From Flavobacterium fragile (GTDB taxonomy: Bacteria; Bacteroidota; Bacteroidia; Flavobacteriales; Flavobacteriaceae), in NCBI RefSeq assembly GCF_023634865.1, contig NZ_JAMLJN010000013.1, forward strand, positions 1-37,576: a stretch of DNA of 37,576 nucleotides, written 5' to 3'. Numbering within the stretch: the stretch's first letter is position 1; each line of letters begins with the position of its first letter. The notes beneath the pieces were generated by a model that saw only the letters and a list, made by a program, of their open reading frames with translations, was not told the origin of the DNA and ran no database searches. The position numbers were made by a program, and so were the translations under genes. This document shows positions 1 through 8,731 of this stretch, one piece after another.

Positions 1-32
1 AATTCATCCGATAATAAATCTTCTTTTTTCAT
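1..32 (-). CDS. Transposase N-terminus, IS256 type (partial)
   Basis: Only the first ten codons lie in the window. The frame runs leftward from an ATG at 30-32 and reads MKKEDLLSDE before the edge. That start resembles the opening of IS256-family (mutator-type DDE) transposases from Bacteroidota, which I recall from memory only. Support comes from the right-hand flank, which looks like an IS256-type terminal repeat. Too little sequence is present to prove the family. Confidence 0.4.
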   Translation of the reverse strand, partial: MKKEDLLSDE

Positions 33-60
33 AAGACTGTGTAAAATTTAAAATTAAACA

Positions 61-96
61 AAAAAATAATGGGGTTTATAAACCCCATTATTTTTT
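61..96. terminator. Perfect 36-bp palindrome, bidirectional terminator
   Basis: The stretch 61-96 is a perfect palindrome with an A6 start, a GGGG/CCCC core and a T6 end, so it can act as an intrinsic terminator on either strand. Inside the presumed IS end it would stop outside transcription from entering the transposase gene. Confidence 0.6.
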
Positions 97-132
97 CTAC
101 TTACACAGTTTATGTTATAGTACCTTTAAAAG

Positions 133-161
133 TAAAAAATCCCAATCGATAGATTGGGATT
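133..161 (-). terminator. Terminator of glnN
   Basis: AATCCCAATC (138-147) pairs with GATTGGGATT (152-161) around a 4-base loop. On the minus strand it is followed by a T-run. It lies 12 bases past the glutamine synthetase stop codon. Confidence 0.75.
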
Positions 162-172
162 TCTATTTCTAA

Positions 173-2359
173 TTACTTTGTAAATAACAATTCTCTGTAT
201 TTGGTTAAGGTCCAAAGTTCGTCGTCTACTAACAATTCTAATTTGTCAGCGTGGTAACGAATTTCTTCGAAGTAAGGTTTTACTTTATCGCAATACGCAT
301 CGGCCATTTTTTCCGTACTTGTTAAGGCGTTTGCTTTTTTACGTTCCTCGGTCATTTTTTCCACCTTAGTATTAATACCTTCAATGTGTTCTGAAATTTC
401 TTTGATTAATTTAATTTGTTCTTTCGCTACTTTTTCAAAATCCTTACCAAAGATTTCTTTTAACCCTTTTACATTTTCAATTAACACATTTTGATATTTA
501 ATCGCTGTTGGAACCACATGGTTACGAGCAATATCTGCTAAAACACGACCTTCGATTTGGATTTTTTTCACGTATTCTTCCAATTCAATTTCGTAGCGTG
601 ATTCTACCTCAACAGGGTTCATTACGCCCATTTCGCCAAACACTTCAACCGCTTTTTTAGAAACCTTAGCTTTTAACGCTTGTGGTGTTGTTTTATGGTT
701 ACTTAAACCGCGTTTTTTTGCTTCTTTTTCCCAAGCTTCGCTATAGCCATCTCCTTCAAAAAGAATAGCTTTTGTATTTTTGATATATTCTCTTAAAACA
801 TTAAAAATAGCTTCATCTTTCTTTAAATCGTTTTTCTCAATCAAAGCATCTACTTCGTTTTTGAAATCTTTCAATTGTTTGGCTACAATCGTATTTAAAG
901 TAGTCATCGAAACCGCACAGTTAGCAGACGAACCCACCGCTCTAAACTCAAATTTATTTCCTGTAAAGGCAAATGGAGATGTTCTGTTTCTATCGGTATT
1001 GTCTAACATTACATCGGGTAATTTACCAACAACATTTAATTTTAAATCGGTTTTTTCTTCTGGAGATAATTTCCCTTTTGAAACTCCTTCTAATTCATCT
1101 AACACTTTTGAAAGTGCATCTCCAATGAAAACAGAAATAATGGCTGGTGGCGCTTCATTAGCACCCAAACGATGATCATTACTAGCGGATGCAATAGAAG
1201 CTCTTAACAATTCTTCATAATCATGAACCGCTTTAATCGTATTGATAAAAAACGTTAAGAATTGTAAGTTACTCATTGGTGTTTTTCCTGGAGACAACAA
1301 GTTAATTCCAGTATCTGTTGCTAACGACCAGTTGTTGTGTTTTCCAGAACCATTAACACCTTTAAATGGTTTTTCATGGAATAATACTTTAAAATCGTGA
1401 CGCTCTGCCACTTTTTGCATTACGTCCATTAATAAAGAGTTGTGGTCAACCGCTAAATTTGTTTCTTCGAAGATTGGCGCTAACTCAAATTGGTTTGGTG
1501 CTACTTCATTATGACGCGTTTTAACAGGAATTCCTAATAACATACACTCGTTTTCTAAATCACGCATATAGGTTAAAACTCGTGTCGGAATCGAACCAAA
1601 ATAATGGTCGTCTAATTGTTGTCCTTTTGCAGCAGTGTGCCCTAATAAAGTTCTTCCTGTTGCTAATAAGTCAGGTCTTGAAGATGCTAAAGCGCTATCT
1701 ACTAGAAAATATTCTTGTTCCCAACCTAAAGTAGGAGTAACTTTCTTTACATTTTTATCGAAATACTTAGCTACTTCTGTTGCTGACTCATCGATAGCGT
1801 GAAGTGCACGTAATAAAGGTGTTTTGTTATCCAACGCTTCCCCAGTATACGAAACGAAAACCGTTGGAATACATAAAGTAGTTCCAAAGATAAAAGCAGG
1901 AGAAGTTGGATCCCAAGCCGTATATCCTCTAGCTTCAAACGTATTACGAATTCCTCCATTTGGAAAAGAAGACGCATCTGGTTCTTGTTGCACTAATTGA
2001 CTTCCTCCAAATTTTTCTACTGGATCACTTCCATCAGGAAAGGTCTCGAAGAAAGCATCGTGTTTTTCAGCTGTTGTTCCTGTCAAAGGTTGGAACCAAT
2101 GCGTATAATGAGTCACTCCTTTTGACAATGCCCACTCTTTCATTCCCAATGCAATGTAGTCTGCTATTTTACGGTCAATTTTTACTCCTTCAGCAGCTGC
2201 TTTTACGGCTTTGTAAGCTTCTGTCGTCAAAAACTGTCGCATAGCTTTATCACCAAAAACATTACTACCAAAAATAACTGACTTTCTGTCCAATTCTTCT
2301 ACATGGACTGGTTTTCTGTCTGTTGCCTTTCTTAAAGCTTGAAAACGAAATGTTGACAT
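173..2359 (-). CDS. glnN: Glutamine synthetase, type III
   Basis: This 728-residue cytoplasmic enzyme makes glutamine from glutamate, ammonia and ATP. Its length fits the GSIII class (about 700-730 residues) and not the shorter GSI. Visible motifs are THYTHWFQPLTG near residue 83, WEQEYF near 213 in the glutamate/metal site, KGVNGSGKHNNWS near 333 in the nucleotide site, NDHRLGANEAPP near 394, and NRTSPFAFTGNKFEFR near 465. The C-terminal 150 residues are rich in charged helices, as usual for GSIII. It has its own promoter and terminator, so it is a single-gene transcript. No PII gene or nitrogen regulator is adjacent. Confidence 0.95.
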   Translation of the reverse strand: MSTFRFQALRKATDRKPVHVEELDRKSVIFGSNVFGDKAMRQFLTTEAYKAVKAAAEGVKIDRKIADYIALGMKEWALSKGVTHYTHWFQPLTGTTAEKHDAFFETFPDGSDPVEKFGGSQLVQQEPDASSFPNGGIRNTFEARGYTAWDPTSPAFIFGTTLCIPTVFVSYTGEALDNKTPLLRALHAIDESATEVAKYFDKNVKKVTPTLGWEQEYFLVDSALASSRPDLLATGRTLLGHTAAKGQQLDDHYFGSIPTRVLTYMRDLENECMLLGIPVKTRHNEVAPNQFELAPIFEETNLAVDHNSLLMDVMQKVAERHDFKVLFHEKPFKGVNGSGKHNNWSLATDTGINLLSPGKTPMSNLQFLTFFINTIKAVHDYEELLRASIASASNDHRLGANEAPPAIISVFIGDALSKVLDELEGVSKGKLSPEEKTDLKLNVVGKLPDVMLDNTDRNRTSPFAFTGNKFEFRAVGSSANCAVSMTTLNTIVAKQLKDFKNEVDALIEKNDLKKDEAIFNVLREYIKNTKAILFEGDGYSEAWEKEAKKRGLSNHKTTPQALKAKVSKKAVEVFGEMGVMNPVEVESRYEIELEEYVKKIQIEGRVLADIARNHVVPTAIKYQNVLIENVKGLKEIFGKDFEKVAKEQIKLIKEISEHIEGINTKVEKMTEERKKANALTSTEKMADAYCDKVKPYFEEIRYHADKLELLVDDELWTLTKYRELLFTK

Positions 2360-2399
2360 AAGTTGTGTTGTTTTAAAGTTAAACCCCTGAAAAGTTTTA

Positions 2400-2432
2400 C
2401 AAATATATAAATATTTTAAATATTTTTACAAA
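2400..2432 (-). promoter_or_regulatory. Promoter of glnN
   Basis: On the minus strand TTTG (2429-2432) is followed after 21 bases by TATATTTG (2400-2407), matching the Bacteroidota TTG / TAnnTTTG pattern. The leader to the ATG would be about 35 bases. A small hairpin, CCCCTA / TAGGGG at 2436-2453, lies just upstream and could be a regulatory site. Confidence 0.7.
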
Positions 2433-2481
2433 CACCCCCTATTTTTTTAGGGGTAAAAATATTTTTTACTAATTTTACATT

Positions 2482-3045
2482 ATGAAAACATTAAATTTAT
2501 ACATGATTTTGTTAGGTTGCACCCCAAAAGGCCGCTTTACCGAACAACACGATATTTTTTTTGGCATTGGAACTAGTTTAAAAGAATTAGTTCCAAATAT
2601 GAAGGACTTTTGGCCCGAATCAAAAGGAAGAATTCATATTGATGCGTGGCAAAAAGTAACTTGTGTTGACGGATTTGAAATAGAAGTAGTTTCCAATGAT
2701 GAAAAACTGGAACAGGAAGAGCATTTATTCTTTTTAAATTTAGGAGGATACAAGGAAGACGAATTTGAAGAATACCATTATAAAGTATTAGTTGTGGCCA
2801 AAACAAAAGCTTAAGCGATAAAGAAAGCCAAACAAACCACCTTTTATAAACATTGTAGTTTCAAAGGAGCTGAATCACACATTGACGACAAATATGGTGT
2901 CGATGTTGATGATATTCACAATATAGAAGAAATTCTTTCAGATAAATTCAAATCACAGTATCGTTTGAAAATAACAAAAACCAATGTGATTTCAGAAAAT
3001 GAAAAACACATTGGTTATCTTAAAATTGATAAAATTTTAGATTAA
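2482..3045 (+). pseudogene. DUF1543 protein interrupted by an in-frame TAA
   Basis: The first 110 codons match the DUF1543 family: LLGCTPKGRFTEQHDIFFGIG, then HIDAWQ, then FFLNLGGYKEDEFEEYHYK. A TAA at 2812-2814 ends the frame after VVAKTKA. The same frame then continues without a break as AIKKAKQTTFYKH, HIDDKYGVDVDDI and more, to a second TAA at 3043-3045. The downstream part also looks like normal DUF1543 sequence. One substitution (probably GAA to TAA) would therefore explain the break. The undisturbed protein would be 187 residues. The 110-residue product may still be made. Function of the family is unknown. Confidence 0.8.
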
Positions 3046-3076
3046 AAAAAGCTATCCAAAAGATAGCTTTTTTTTA
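3045..3076. terminator. Shared bidirectional terminator
   Basis: GCTATC (3051-3056) pairs with GATAGC (3062-3067), flanked by an A7 run before and a T8 run after. It serves the convergent DUF1543 gene and the lipoprotein gene. Its T-run overlaps the lipoprotein stop codon. Confidence 0.8.
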
Positions 3077-3589
3077 TTCTAAGGTTTTAATCGTTTTTAA
3101 ATTAATTCCATATGACTGAACAACTGCATTGAAATCTTTCAAATTAACTTGTGTTGCACTTCTATTAGAAAAATATCCAGGCACAATCACAATTCTAAAA
3201 GTTTGATTTTGTGTCCATGCTGATGACAAATCGATTAAAGGAAAATTAGCATCTAAAAAGATATTAACATCATTTCGCGTAAAATCAAAATTATAATCCA
3301 ACTCACCGCCATCATTAAAATAATAGGTTTGCGGCATTAATCTCCAAACATCCTGACCTCCTATCACATCGTATAAATGATATACTAATATCATATCAGA
3401 AGCATAAATTGGTGTTCCAAGATCAATTAATGCACTATAATTATTAGCCGCATTGAAAGAACGTGTAACTTCAAAAACCTCAGAAATAGTATCATTATCA
3501 TAACTATCTTGCACAATAACTTCTTCTTTGGTACAACTCTGAAGCGTTATCATTCCGATAAAAGCTATCAATAAAGTAATTTTCTTCAT
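3074..3589 (-). CDS. Putative lipoprotein, function unknown
   Basis: A 171-residue protein with a lipoprotein signal peptide: MKK, a hydrophobic stretch, then the lipobox LQSC with the lipidated cysteine at residue 19. The mature part is acidic just after the cysteine and then has alternating hydrophobic and polar segments suggesting a beta-rich fold. I see no catalytic motif. It is probably anchored in the periplasm or outer membrane. It is transcribed alone between a convergent pseudogene and a divergent small gene. I do not recognise a named family. Confidence 0.8.
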   Translation of the reverse strand: MKKITLLIAFIGMITLQSCTKEEVIVQDSYDNDTISEVFEVTRSFNAANNYSALIDLGTPIYASDMILVYHLYDVIGGQDVWRLMPQTYYFNDGGELDYNFDFTRNDVNIFLDANFPLIDLSSAWTQNQTFRIVIVPGYFSNRSATQVNLKDFNAVVQSYGINLKTIKTLE

Positions 3590-3693
3590 AATATTAAGTT
3601 TTAGTTATTCCTTTTGTAAATATAACCAATTGTTGTGCCAAACTTTTACAGAGTGAAAAATTAGTACCTTTGAAGAATGATAATACATATAAA

Positions 3694-3834
3694 ATGGGAA
3701 GAAATAATCCAAAAAACATAAAAGCGCATAACGATAAACTTCACAAAGAACAAGCTAAAGAAAAAGCTAAAAAGAATGCTCGTGCCGAAAAATTGAAAGA
3801 GATTACCAGAAAGTTCAATGAATCTAAACAATAA
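3694..3834 (+). CDS. Small basic 46-residue protein
   Basis: ATG at 3694 opens a 46-codon frame starting MGRNNPKNIKAHNDK. It is very rich in lysine, asparagine and alanine and is predicted helical and nucleic-acid-like in charge. A TACCTTTG -7 element at 3665-3672 lies just upstream, with no clear -33 partner. The next gene (YchJ-like) starts four bases after its stop, so the two are likely co-transcribed. An alternative ATG at 3678 is in another frame and closes after 14 codons. The overlapping minus-strand frame has no support. Function unknown. Confidence 0.6.
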   Translation: MGRNNPKNIKAHNDKLHKEQAKEKAKKNARAEKLKEITRKFNESKQ

Positions 3835-3837
3835 TTT

Positions 3838-4212
3838 ATGTCGAATTGTTACTGCGGAAACACCGTTTCGTTTCAAGATTGTTGTGAACCTTATATCAAA
3901 GGAATAAAAAATGCTCCGACTGCCGAAACTTTAATGCGCTCCCGTTATAGTGCTTTTGCAACAGGAGCGGCTGATTATTTAGTAAATACTACGCATATTT
4001 CTAAAAGAAAATACCACAATAAAAGAGATATTTTAGCTTGGAGTCAAGCAAACAAATGGTTAAAACTAGAAGTTTTAGCCTCAACTGAAACCACAGTAAC
4101 TTTCAAAGCCTATTATTTAGACAAAAATTTAAAAGCTCAAGTACATTACGAACATTCTACTTTCAAATTAGAAAATGAAAAATGGTTTTATGTGGATGGA
4201 GAATTTGAATAA
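3838..4212 (+). CDS. YchJ-like SEC-C motif protein (UPF0225)
   Basis: A 124-residue cytoplasmic protein. It starts with a SEC-C zinc-binding motif: C4, C6, C15 and C16 in MSNCYCGN...DCC. This is followed by the family's conserved TAETLMRSRYSAFA (about residues 29-42) and an NTF2-like domain to the end. Family function is not established, although the zinc motif is the same type as at the SecA C-terminus. Its 3' end overlaps the convergent RAYT gene by 25 bases. It follows the 46-residue gene with a 3-base gap. Confidence 0.85.
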   Translation: MSNCYCGNTVSFQDCCEPYIKGIKNAPTAETLMRSRYSAFATGAADYLVNTTHISKRKYHNKRDILAWSQANKWLKLEVLASTETTVTFKAYYLDKNLKAQVHYEHSTFKLENEKWFYVDGEFE

Positions 4213-4847
4213 AATGTATCCTCTTTCCATTTTAATGGATTTTGTTCAATATAATTTTGAATGGTATCAAATGATTTTGAATTCCGAATAATATGGTCGT
4301 AAAATCTGGATTGCCAGGCGAAATTGGATTGAATTTTTCTGCATTCAAATGAACATCGCCCTTTGTACCAACGGACAATTTTTGAAATAGAATTACCCAA
4401 CATGGGATTTTTATCCCCCGAAAAACCACCAATTTCACCCTGTATAGACGCGATTAATCGCGTCTTATCTATATTATTGTTTACATCATCATTATCAGAC
4501 GCGATTAATCGCGAATTATTTATTTCATCATAATTATCAGACGCGATTAATCGCGTCTCTACGGGAATTTGGGAATTATCAATAATCAAAATCCCATGAA
4601 CATGATTCGGCATCACCACAAAATTTCCTAATTCCACCATTGGAAAATGATTAGGTATTTCATACCAAAATTGTGCTGCCAATTTTCCTACTTCGGATAA
4701 TTGCATTTCTTGATTATGAATGTGACCAAAAAAATGATGTCGATCTTGGGTGCAAATGGTGATAAAATAGACCCCGCTATTAGAATAATCCCACGATTGT
4801 AACCGCGCAGAGGATATGCGATATTTGTTTTTAAATTTATTTTGCAT
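4188..4847 (-). CDS. REP-associated tyrosine transposase (RAYT, Y1/HUH type)
   Basis: A single-strand DNA transposase of the IS200/RAYT superfamily, thought to process REP palindromes. Numbering from an upstream ATG at 4871, the HUH motif is NHVHG at 89-93 and the likely catalytic tyrosine is in SRFYDHIIRN (about Y191). The end IQNYIEQNPLKW is typical. I place the start at 4847 (MQNKFKNKYRISSARL) because family members usually begin there; 4871 is the alternative. Between the HUH motif and the C-terminal part lies a variable segment of about 40 residues containing RLIAS three times, encoded by three REP-like palindromes. The last residues are encoded by sequence overlapping ychJ, suggesting the normal C-terminus was altered where the gene met its neighbour. 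It looks intact otherwise. Confidence 0.85.
   Translation of the reverse strand: MQNKFKNKYRISSARLQSWDYSNSGVYFITICTQDRHHFFGHIHNQEMQLSEVGKLAAQFWYEIPNHFPMVELGNFVVMPNHVHGILIIDNSQIPVETRLIASDNYDEINNSRLIASDNDDVNNNIDKTRLIASIQGEIGGFSGDKNPMLGNSISKIVRWYKGRCSFECRKIQSNFAWQSRFYDHIIRNSKSFDTIQNYIEQNPLKWKEDTFYSNSPST
4446..4465. repeat. REP-like palindrome, copy 1 (inside RAYT)
   Basis: AGACGCGATTAATCGCGTCT is a perfect 20-bp palindrome. On the minus strand it encodes TRLIAS within the transposase. Confidence 0.8.
4497..4512. repeat. REP-like palindrome, copy 2 (inside RAYT, degenerate)
   Basis: The GCGATTAATCGC core (4501-4512) is intact, but the outer bases on one side have changed (GAAT in place of GTCT). 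It encodes SRLIAS in the same frame as copies 1 and 3. Confidence 0.75.
4539..4558. repeat. REP-like palindrome, copy 3 (inside RAYT)
   Basis: A second perfect copy of the 20-bp palindrome, followed on the plus strand by CTACGG, the same tail as the copy downstream of icmF. It encodes TRLIAS. Confidence 0.8.
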
Positions 4848-4912
4848 GGCGTGTAATAATATATTGTTCAACGAAATAAAGAAAATATTTTGAAAAATGG
4901 AAACCTTTTTTA

Positions 4913-4938
4913 TTTTTTTTGAATGTATTCAAAAAAAA
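4913..4938. repeat. A/T-tailed 26-bp palindrome
   Basis: T8 GAAT GT ATTC A8 is a perfect palindrome lying between the RAYT start and the REP copy. It could form a weak hairpin on either strand or be part of the RAYT promoter region. Confidence 0.5.
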
Positions 4939-4965
4939 GAGACGCGATAAATCGCGCCTCTACGG
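4931..4965 (-). terminator. REP-like copy 4 acting as icmF terminator
   Basis: GAGACGCGAT (4939-4948) and ATCGCGCCTC (4951-4960) form a hairpin with one mismatch. On the minus strand it is followed directly by T8 (4931-4938), giving a classical intrinsic terminator about 20 bases past the icmF stop. The sequence, including the CTACGG tail, is the same element as the palindromes in the RAYT gene. Confidence 0.7.
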
Positions 4966-4983
4966 AAAATATTATTTAAAATA

Positions 4984-7900
4984 TTACATATTTCTTCGGT
5001 ACTGACCACCCACTTCAAACAATGCGTTGGTGATTTGTCCTAACGAACACACTTTGGCTGCATCCATCAATTTTTCAAAAATATTTTGATTTTGAATCGC
5101 TGCTTCTTGAATGATTGTAATTTGATTCTCAACCTCTTTTACTTTGGCTTTATGTAAATTCTCTAATGTTTGAATTTGGAATTGTTTTTCCTCTTCTGTT
5201 GCACGAATTACTTCTGCTGGAATAACTGTTGGCGAACCTTTTGAACTCAAAAAAGTATTTACTCCAATGATTGGGAATTCTCCTGTATGTTTCAAAGTTT
5301 CGTAATACAACGATTCTTCTTGAATTTTACTTCTTTGATACATCGTTTCCATTGCACCAAGAACTCCTCCTCTTTCGGTAATTCTATCAAATTCAGCTAA
5401 AACCGCTTCTTCTACTAAATCGGTTAATTCTTCAATGATGAACGAACCTTGAATTGGGTTTTCGTTTTTCGCTAAACCTAATTCTTTATTAATAATCAAC
5501 TGAATCGCCATCGCACGACGCACTGATTCTTCTGTTGGAGTCGTAATTGCCTCATCATAAGCATTAGTATGTAACGAATTACAGTTGTCGTAAATCGCAT
5601 ATAACGCTTGTAAAGTCGTACGAATATCATTGAAATCAATCTCTTGAGCATGTAATGAACGACCCGATGTTTGAATGTGGTATTTCAACATTTGGGCTCT
5701 TTCGTTGGCTCCGTATTTATGTTTTAAGGCTTTTGCCCAAATCTTACGTGCTACTCTACCAATTACTGCATATTCAGGATCAATACCATTAGAAAAGAAG
5801 AACGATAAATTCGGACCGAAGTCGTTGATGTTCATTCCTCTACTTAAATAATATTCTACATACGTAAAACCATTCGCTAACGTAAACGCTAACTGCGTAA
5901 TAGGATTAGCTCCTGCTTCCGCAATGTGATAACCTGAAATCGAAACCGAATAGAAATTACGTACATTTTGTTTGATGAAATATTCTTGAACGTCTCCCAT
6001 CAAGCGTAAGGCAAATTCCGTAGAGAAAATACATGTATTTTGCGCTTGATCTTCTTTTAAAATATCCGCTTGAACGGTGCCACGAACTTGCGATAACGTT
6101 TTCACTTTAATATCTTGATACACATCCGCTGGTAACACTTGATCTCCCGTTACTCCTAATAACAACAATCCTAAACCATCGTTTCCTTCAGGTAATTCGC
6201 CGTTGTATCTTGGACGCTCTAAACCTTTATCGTCGTACAATTCTTTTTTCTTTTTCTCAACTTCAGCTTCTAAACCATGTTCTTTGATATATTTCTCACA
6301 GTTTTGGTCGATAGCAGCATTCATAAAGAATCCTAACAACATGGGTGCTGGACCATTAATAGTCATGGAAACTGAAGTCGCTGGGTGACTCAAATCGAAA
6401 CCTGAGTATAATTTTTTAGCATCGTCTAAACAACAAATTGAAACTCCCGCATTTCCAATTTTACCATAAATATCGGGTCTGTGGTCTGGATCATTTCCGT
6501 ATAACGTTACCGAGTCGAATGCTGTAGATAAACGTTTTGCCGGCATTCCCAATGAAACATAATGGAAACGACGATTCGTTCTTTCTGGTCCTCCTTCTCC
6601 TGCAAACATACGCGTTGGGTCTTCTCCTTCACGTTTAAATGGATATAATCCTGATGCAAAAGGGAATTCTCCTGGTACGTTTTCTTGTAAATTCCATTTT
6701 AAAATATCGCCCCAAGCTTGGTATTTAGGTAAGGCTACTTTTGGAATTTGTGAATGCGATAAAGATTCAGTATGCGTTTGAATTTTGATTTCTTTATCAC
6801 GAACTTTAAACGAATATACCGGGTTTTTATATTTATTTACTTTTTCTTCCCAAGTCAACAAAATTTCCCAATTGTAGGGATCTAAATTCATTTTTACTCG
6901 GTCGAATTCTGCTAAAAGTAATTTAATAAAATCTGATTTGTCATTCTGAACTTGTTTCAGAATCTCGTCTTGATTTAAACCGGATTTAACAATTAAAGCA
7001 TTCTCGACTTCGCTCGAATTGACATTAGCAACCGAACAAATCGTTTTGAAAATTCCGTATAATTTTTGCGCTACTTCTACTTGTGTTAAAGCAGTTTCGT
7101 CATATTTTCTATTATTTTCAGCAATTTCAGATAAATAACGAGTTCTGTGAGGAGGAATTACGAAGATTTTCTCACTCATCTCACGCGTAATTTCGAAAGT
7201 AGATTTCAAATCTGCCCCTGTTTTTTCTACAATCTTATCCATGATAGATTTGTAAAGCGTATTCATCCCAGGATCATTGAATTGTGATGCAATCGTTCCA
7301 AAAATTGGCATCTTATCTGTATCTACATCCCAAAGATTATGATTGCGTTGGTATTGTTTTTTTACATCACGAATCGCATCTAAAGCGCCACGCTTGTCGA
7401 ATTTATTTAGCGCTACTAAATCAGCGAAATCTAGCATGTCGATTTTTTCTAACTGCGTTGCCGCTCCGAATTCTGGCGTCATTACGTACAAAGAAACATC
7501 TGAATGGTCTAAAATTTCAGTATCCGATTGTCCAATTCCTGAAGTTTCTAGAATAATTAAATCATATTTTGCCGCTTTCAACACTTGAATCGCTTCCGCT
7601 ACATATTTCGATAAAGCTAAATTTGATTGACGAGTTGCTAACGAACGCATGTAAACACGTGAATTGTTGATGGCATTCATACGAATTCTATCACCTAATA
7701 AAGCACCACCCGTTTTACGTTTTGATGGATCCACCGAAATTAATCCTATCGTTTTTTCAGGGAAATCAATCAAAAATCTTCTTACCAATTCATCTACTAA
7801 TGATGATTTTCCTGCGCCACCTGTTCCTGTAATACCTAAAACTGGAATTTTAGAAGTTTTGTTTGCTGTGTGAATTTTATCTAACGTTTCTTTGGCAATT

Positions 7901-8433
7901 TCCGGGAAGTTTTCAGCTGCAGAAATTACACGGGCAATTGCTCTTGGATTTTTCTCTTCTAAATGATCGGCTTCTCCGTTTAACACATCTCCTACTGGGA
8001 AATCGGCTTTCTGAACCAAATCATTAATCATACCTTGCAATCCCATGGCACGCCCATCGTCTGGAGAATAAATTTTAGTAATTCCGTAGGCATGCAATTC
8101 TTCAATTTCGGATGGAAGAATTACACCACCACCGCCACCAAATATTTTGATATGACCCGCTCCTTTTTCTATAAGCAAATCGTACATGTATTTGAAATAT
8201 TCGTTATGACCACCTTGATAAGATGTCATAGCAATTGCATTTGCATCTTCTTGAATTGCAGTATTTACTACTTCTTCCACGCTTCTATCATGTCCAAGGT
8301 GAATTACTTCAACACCTGTAGCTTGAATAATTCTACGCATGATATTGATGGCTGCATCGTGACCATCAAAAAGTGACGCTGCGGTCACAATTCTTACTTT
8401 ATTTTTAGGAATATAAGGAGTTTGTAGTTCCAT
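4984..8433 (-). CDS. icmF: Fused isobutyryl-CoA mutase (IcmF)
   Basis: A 1149-residue cytoplasmic adenosylcobalamin enzyme interconverting isobutyryl-CoA and n-butyryl-CoA, fused to its own G-protein chaperone. In order: a B12-binding domain (about 10-140; FDGHDAA at 22-28 with H25 as cobalt ligand; FGGGGG at 98-103); a MeaB-like GTPase (Walker A GTGGAGKS at 203-210, ETSGIGQ at 296-302, NKFD at 343-346); a linker; and the mutase TIM barrel (from about 560). YPF at 597-599 has Phe where methylmalonyl-CoA mutase has the substrate Tyr, which favours IcmF over MCM. The domain order B12-GTPase-mutase also fits IcmF only. The linker carries an inserted palindromic repeat near residue 491. It depends on cobalamin supplied by the uptake genes further right. 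No acyl-CoA degradation genes are adjacent. Confidence 0.93.
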   Translation of the reverse strand: MELQTPYIPKNKVRIVTAASLFDGHDAAINIMRRIIQATGVEVIHLGHDRSVEEVVNTAIQEDANAIAMTSYQGGHNEYFKYMYDLLIEKGAGHIKIFGGGGGVILPSEIEELHAYGITKIYSPDDGRAMGLQGMINDLVQKADFPVGDVLNGEADHLEEKNPRAIARVISAAENFPEIAKETLDKIHTANKTSKIPVLGITGTGGAGKSSLVDELVRRFLIDFPEKTIGLISVDPSKRKTGGALLGDRIRMNAINNSRVYMRSLATRQSNLALSKYVAEAIQVLKAAKYDLIILETSGIGQSDTEILDHSDVSLYVMTPEFGAATQLEKIDMLDFADLVALNKFDKRGALDAIRDVKKQYQRNHNLWDVDTDKMPIFGTIASQFNDPGMNTLYKSIMDKIVEKTGADLKSTFEITREMSEKIFVIPPHRTRYLSEIAENNRKYDETALTQVEVAQKLYGIFKTICSVANVNSSEVENALIVKSGLNQDEILKQVQNDKSDFIKLLLAEFDRVKMNLDPYNWEILLTWEEKVNKYKNPVYSFKVRDKEIKIQTHTESLSHSQIPKVALPKYQAWGDILKWNLQENVPGEFPFASGLYPFKREGEDPTRMFAGEGGPERTNRRFHYVSLGMPAKRLSTAFDSVTLYGNDPDHRPDIYGKIGNAGVSICCLDDAKKLYSGFDLSHPATSVSMTINGPAPMLLGFFMNAAIDQNCEKYIKEHGLEAEVEKKKKELYDDKGLERPRYNGELPEGNDGLGLLLLGVTGDQVLPADVYQDIKVKTLSQVRGTVQADILKEDQAQNTCIFSTEFALRLMGDVQEYFIKQNVRNFYSVSISGYHIAEAGANPITQLAFTLANGFTYVEYYLSRGMNINDFGPNLSFFFSNGIDPEYAVIGRVARKIWAKALKHKYGANERAQMLKYHIQTSGRSLHAQEIDFNDIRTTLQALYAIYDNCNSLHTNAYDEAITTPTEESVRRAMAIQLIINKELGLAKNENPIQGSFIIEELTDLVEEAVLAEFDRITERGGVLGAMETMYQRSKIQEESLYYETLKHTGEFPIIGVNTFLSSKGSPTVIPAEVIRATEEEKQFQIQTLENLHKAKVKEVENQITIIQEAAIQNQNIFEKLMDAAKVCSLGQITNALFEVGGQYRRNM
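6940..6966. repeat. Palindromic repeat inside icmF
   Basis: ATTCTGAA (6943-6950) and TTCAGAAT (6956-6963) form an 8-bp inverted repeat with a 5-base loop. The surrounding GTCATTCTGAACTTG-type string is, from memory, a dispersed repeat of flavobacterial genomes. It is in frame and encodes EILKQVQND in the linker between the GTPase and mutase domains. Confidence 0.6.
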
Positions 8434-8731
8434 TTGTAATTTTTATTCGTTTTAATGGGTGCAATTTACGAATTTAATAAATTTTGATTTCAATATTTTA
8501 AGAAATAATTCAAACAAAAAAAAGCAACAATTATAGGGAAATTCTAAAGTCAAATACAATGACAACAAAGGAATACATCATTCACATGAAAATAGAAAAT
8601 AAAAAAGTTAAAAAATTAATAATCAATAAGATAAGAATAACAATTCCTTAACATTAAAGTCGAAAAAAGAAACGAAATTTGTACCAATTAAAGAGTGTAC
8701 CTCATTTAGTTAAGGGTTAGTTTGAAAAATC

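Larger units (their letters stand above)
1..124 (-). mobile_element. Right end of an IS256-like insertion sequence (partial)
   Basis: Read leftward from 124, the sequence begins GGTACTATAACATAAACTGT and continues GTAAG, which has the TGTGTAA core found about 20 bases inside IS256-type ends. The same core recurs inverted as ACTGTGTAA at 35-43, just before the transposase start. The transposase would begin close to this end and read away from it, as in IS256 elements. The exact boundary and the target duplication cannot be fixed because the other end lies outside the window. Confidence 0.4.

Noticed and set aside
780..1175. Plus-strand frame of 131 codons inside glnN
   Set aside because: It is antisense to strongly conserved glutamine synthetase sequence and has no family-like features.
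2812..2814. Programmed read-through or recoding of the DUF1543 TAA
   Set aside because: TAA is the least likely stop for recoding and no stimulating structure is evident; simple mutation is the better explanation.
4984..8433. Methylmalonyl-CoA mutase large subunit
   Set aside because: The fused B12-GTPase-mutase order and the Phe in YPF match IcmF, not MCM.
8434..8530. Cobalamin riboswitch upstream of icmF
   Set aside because: No B12 box or other conserved block is present in the icmF leader.
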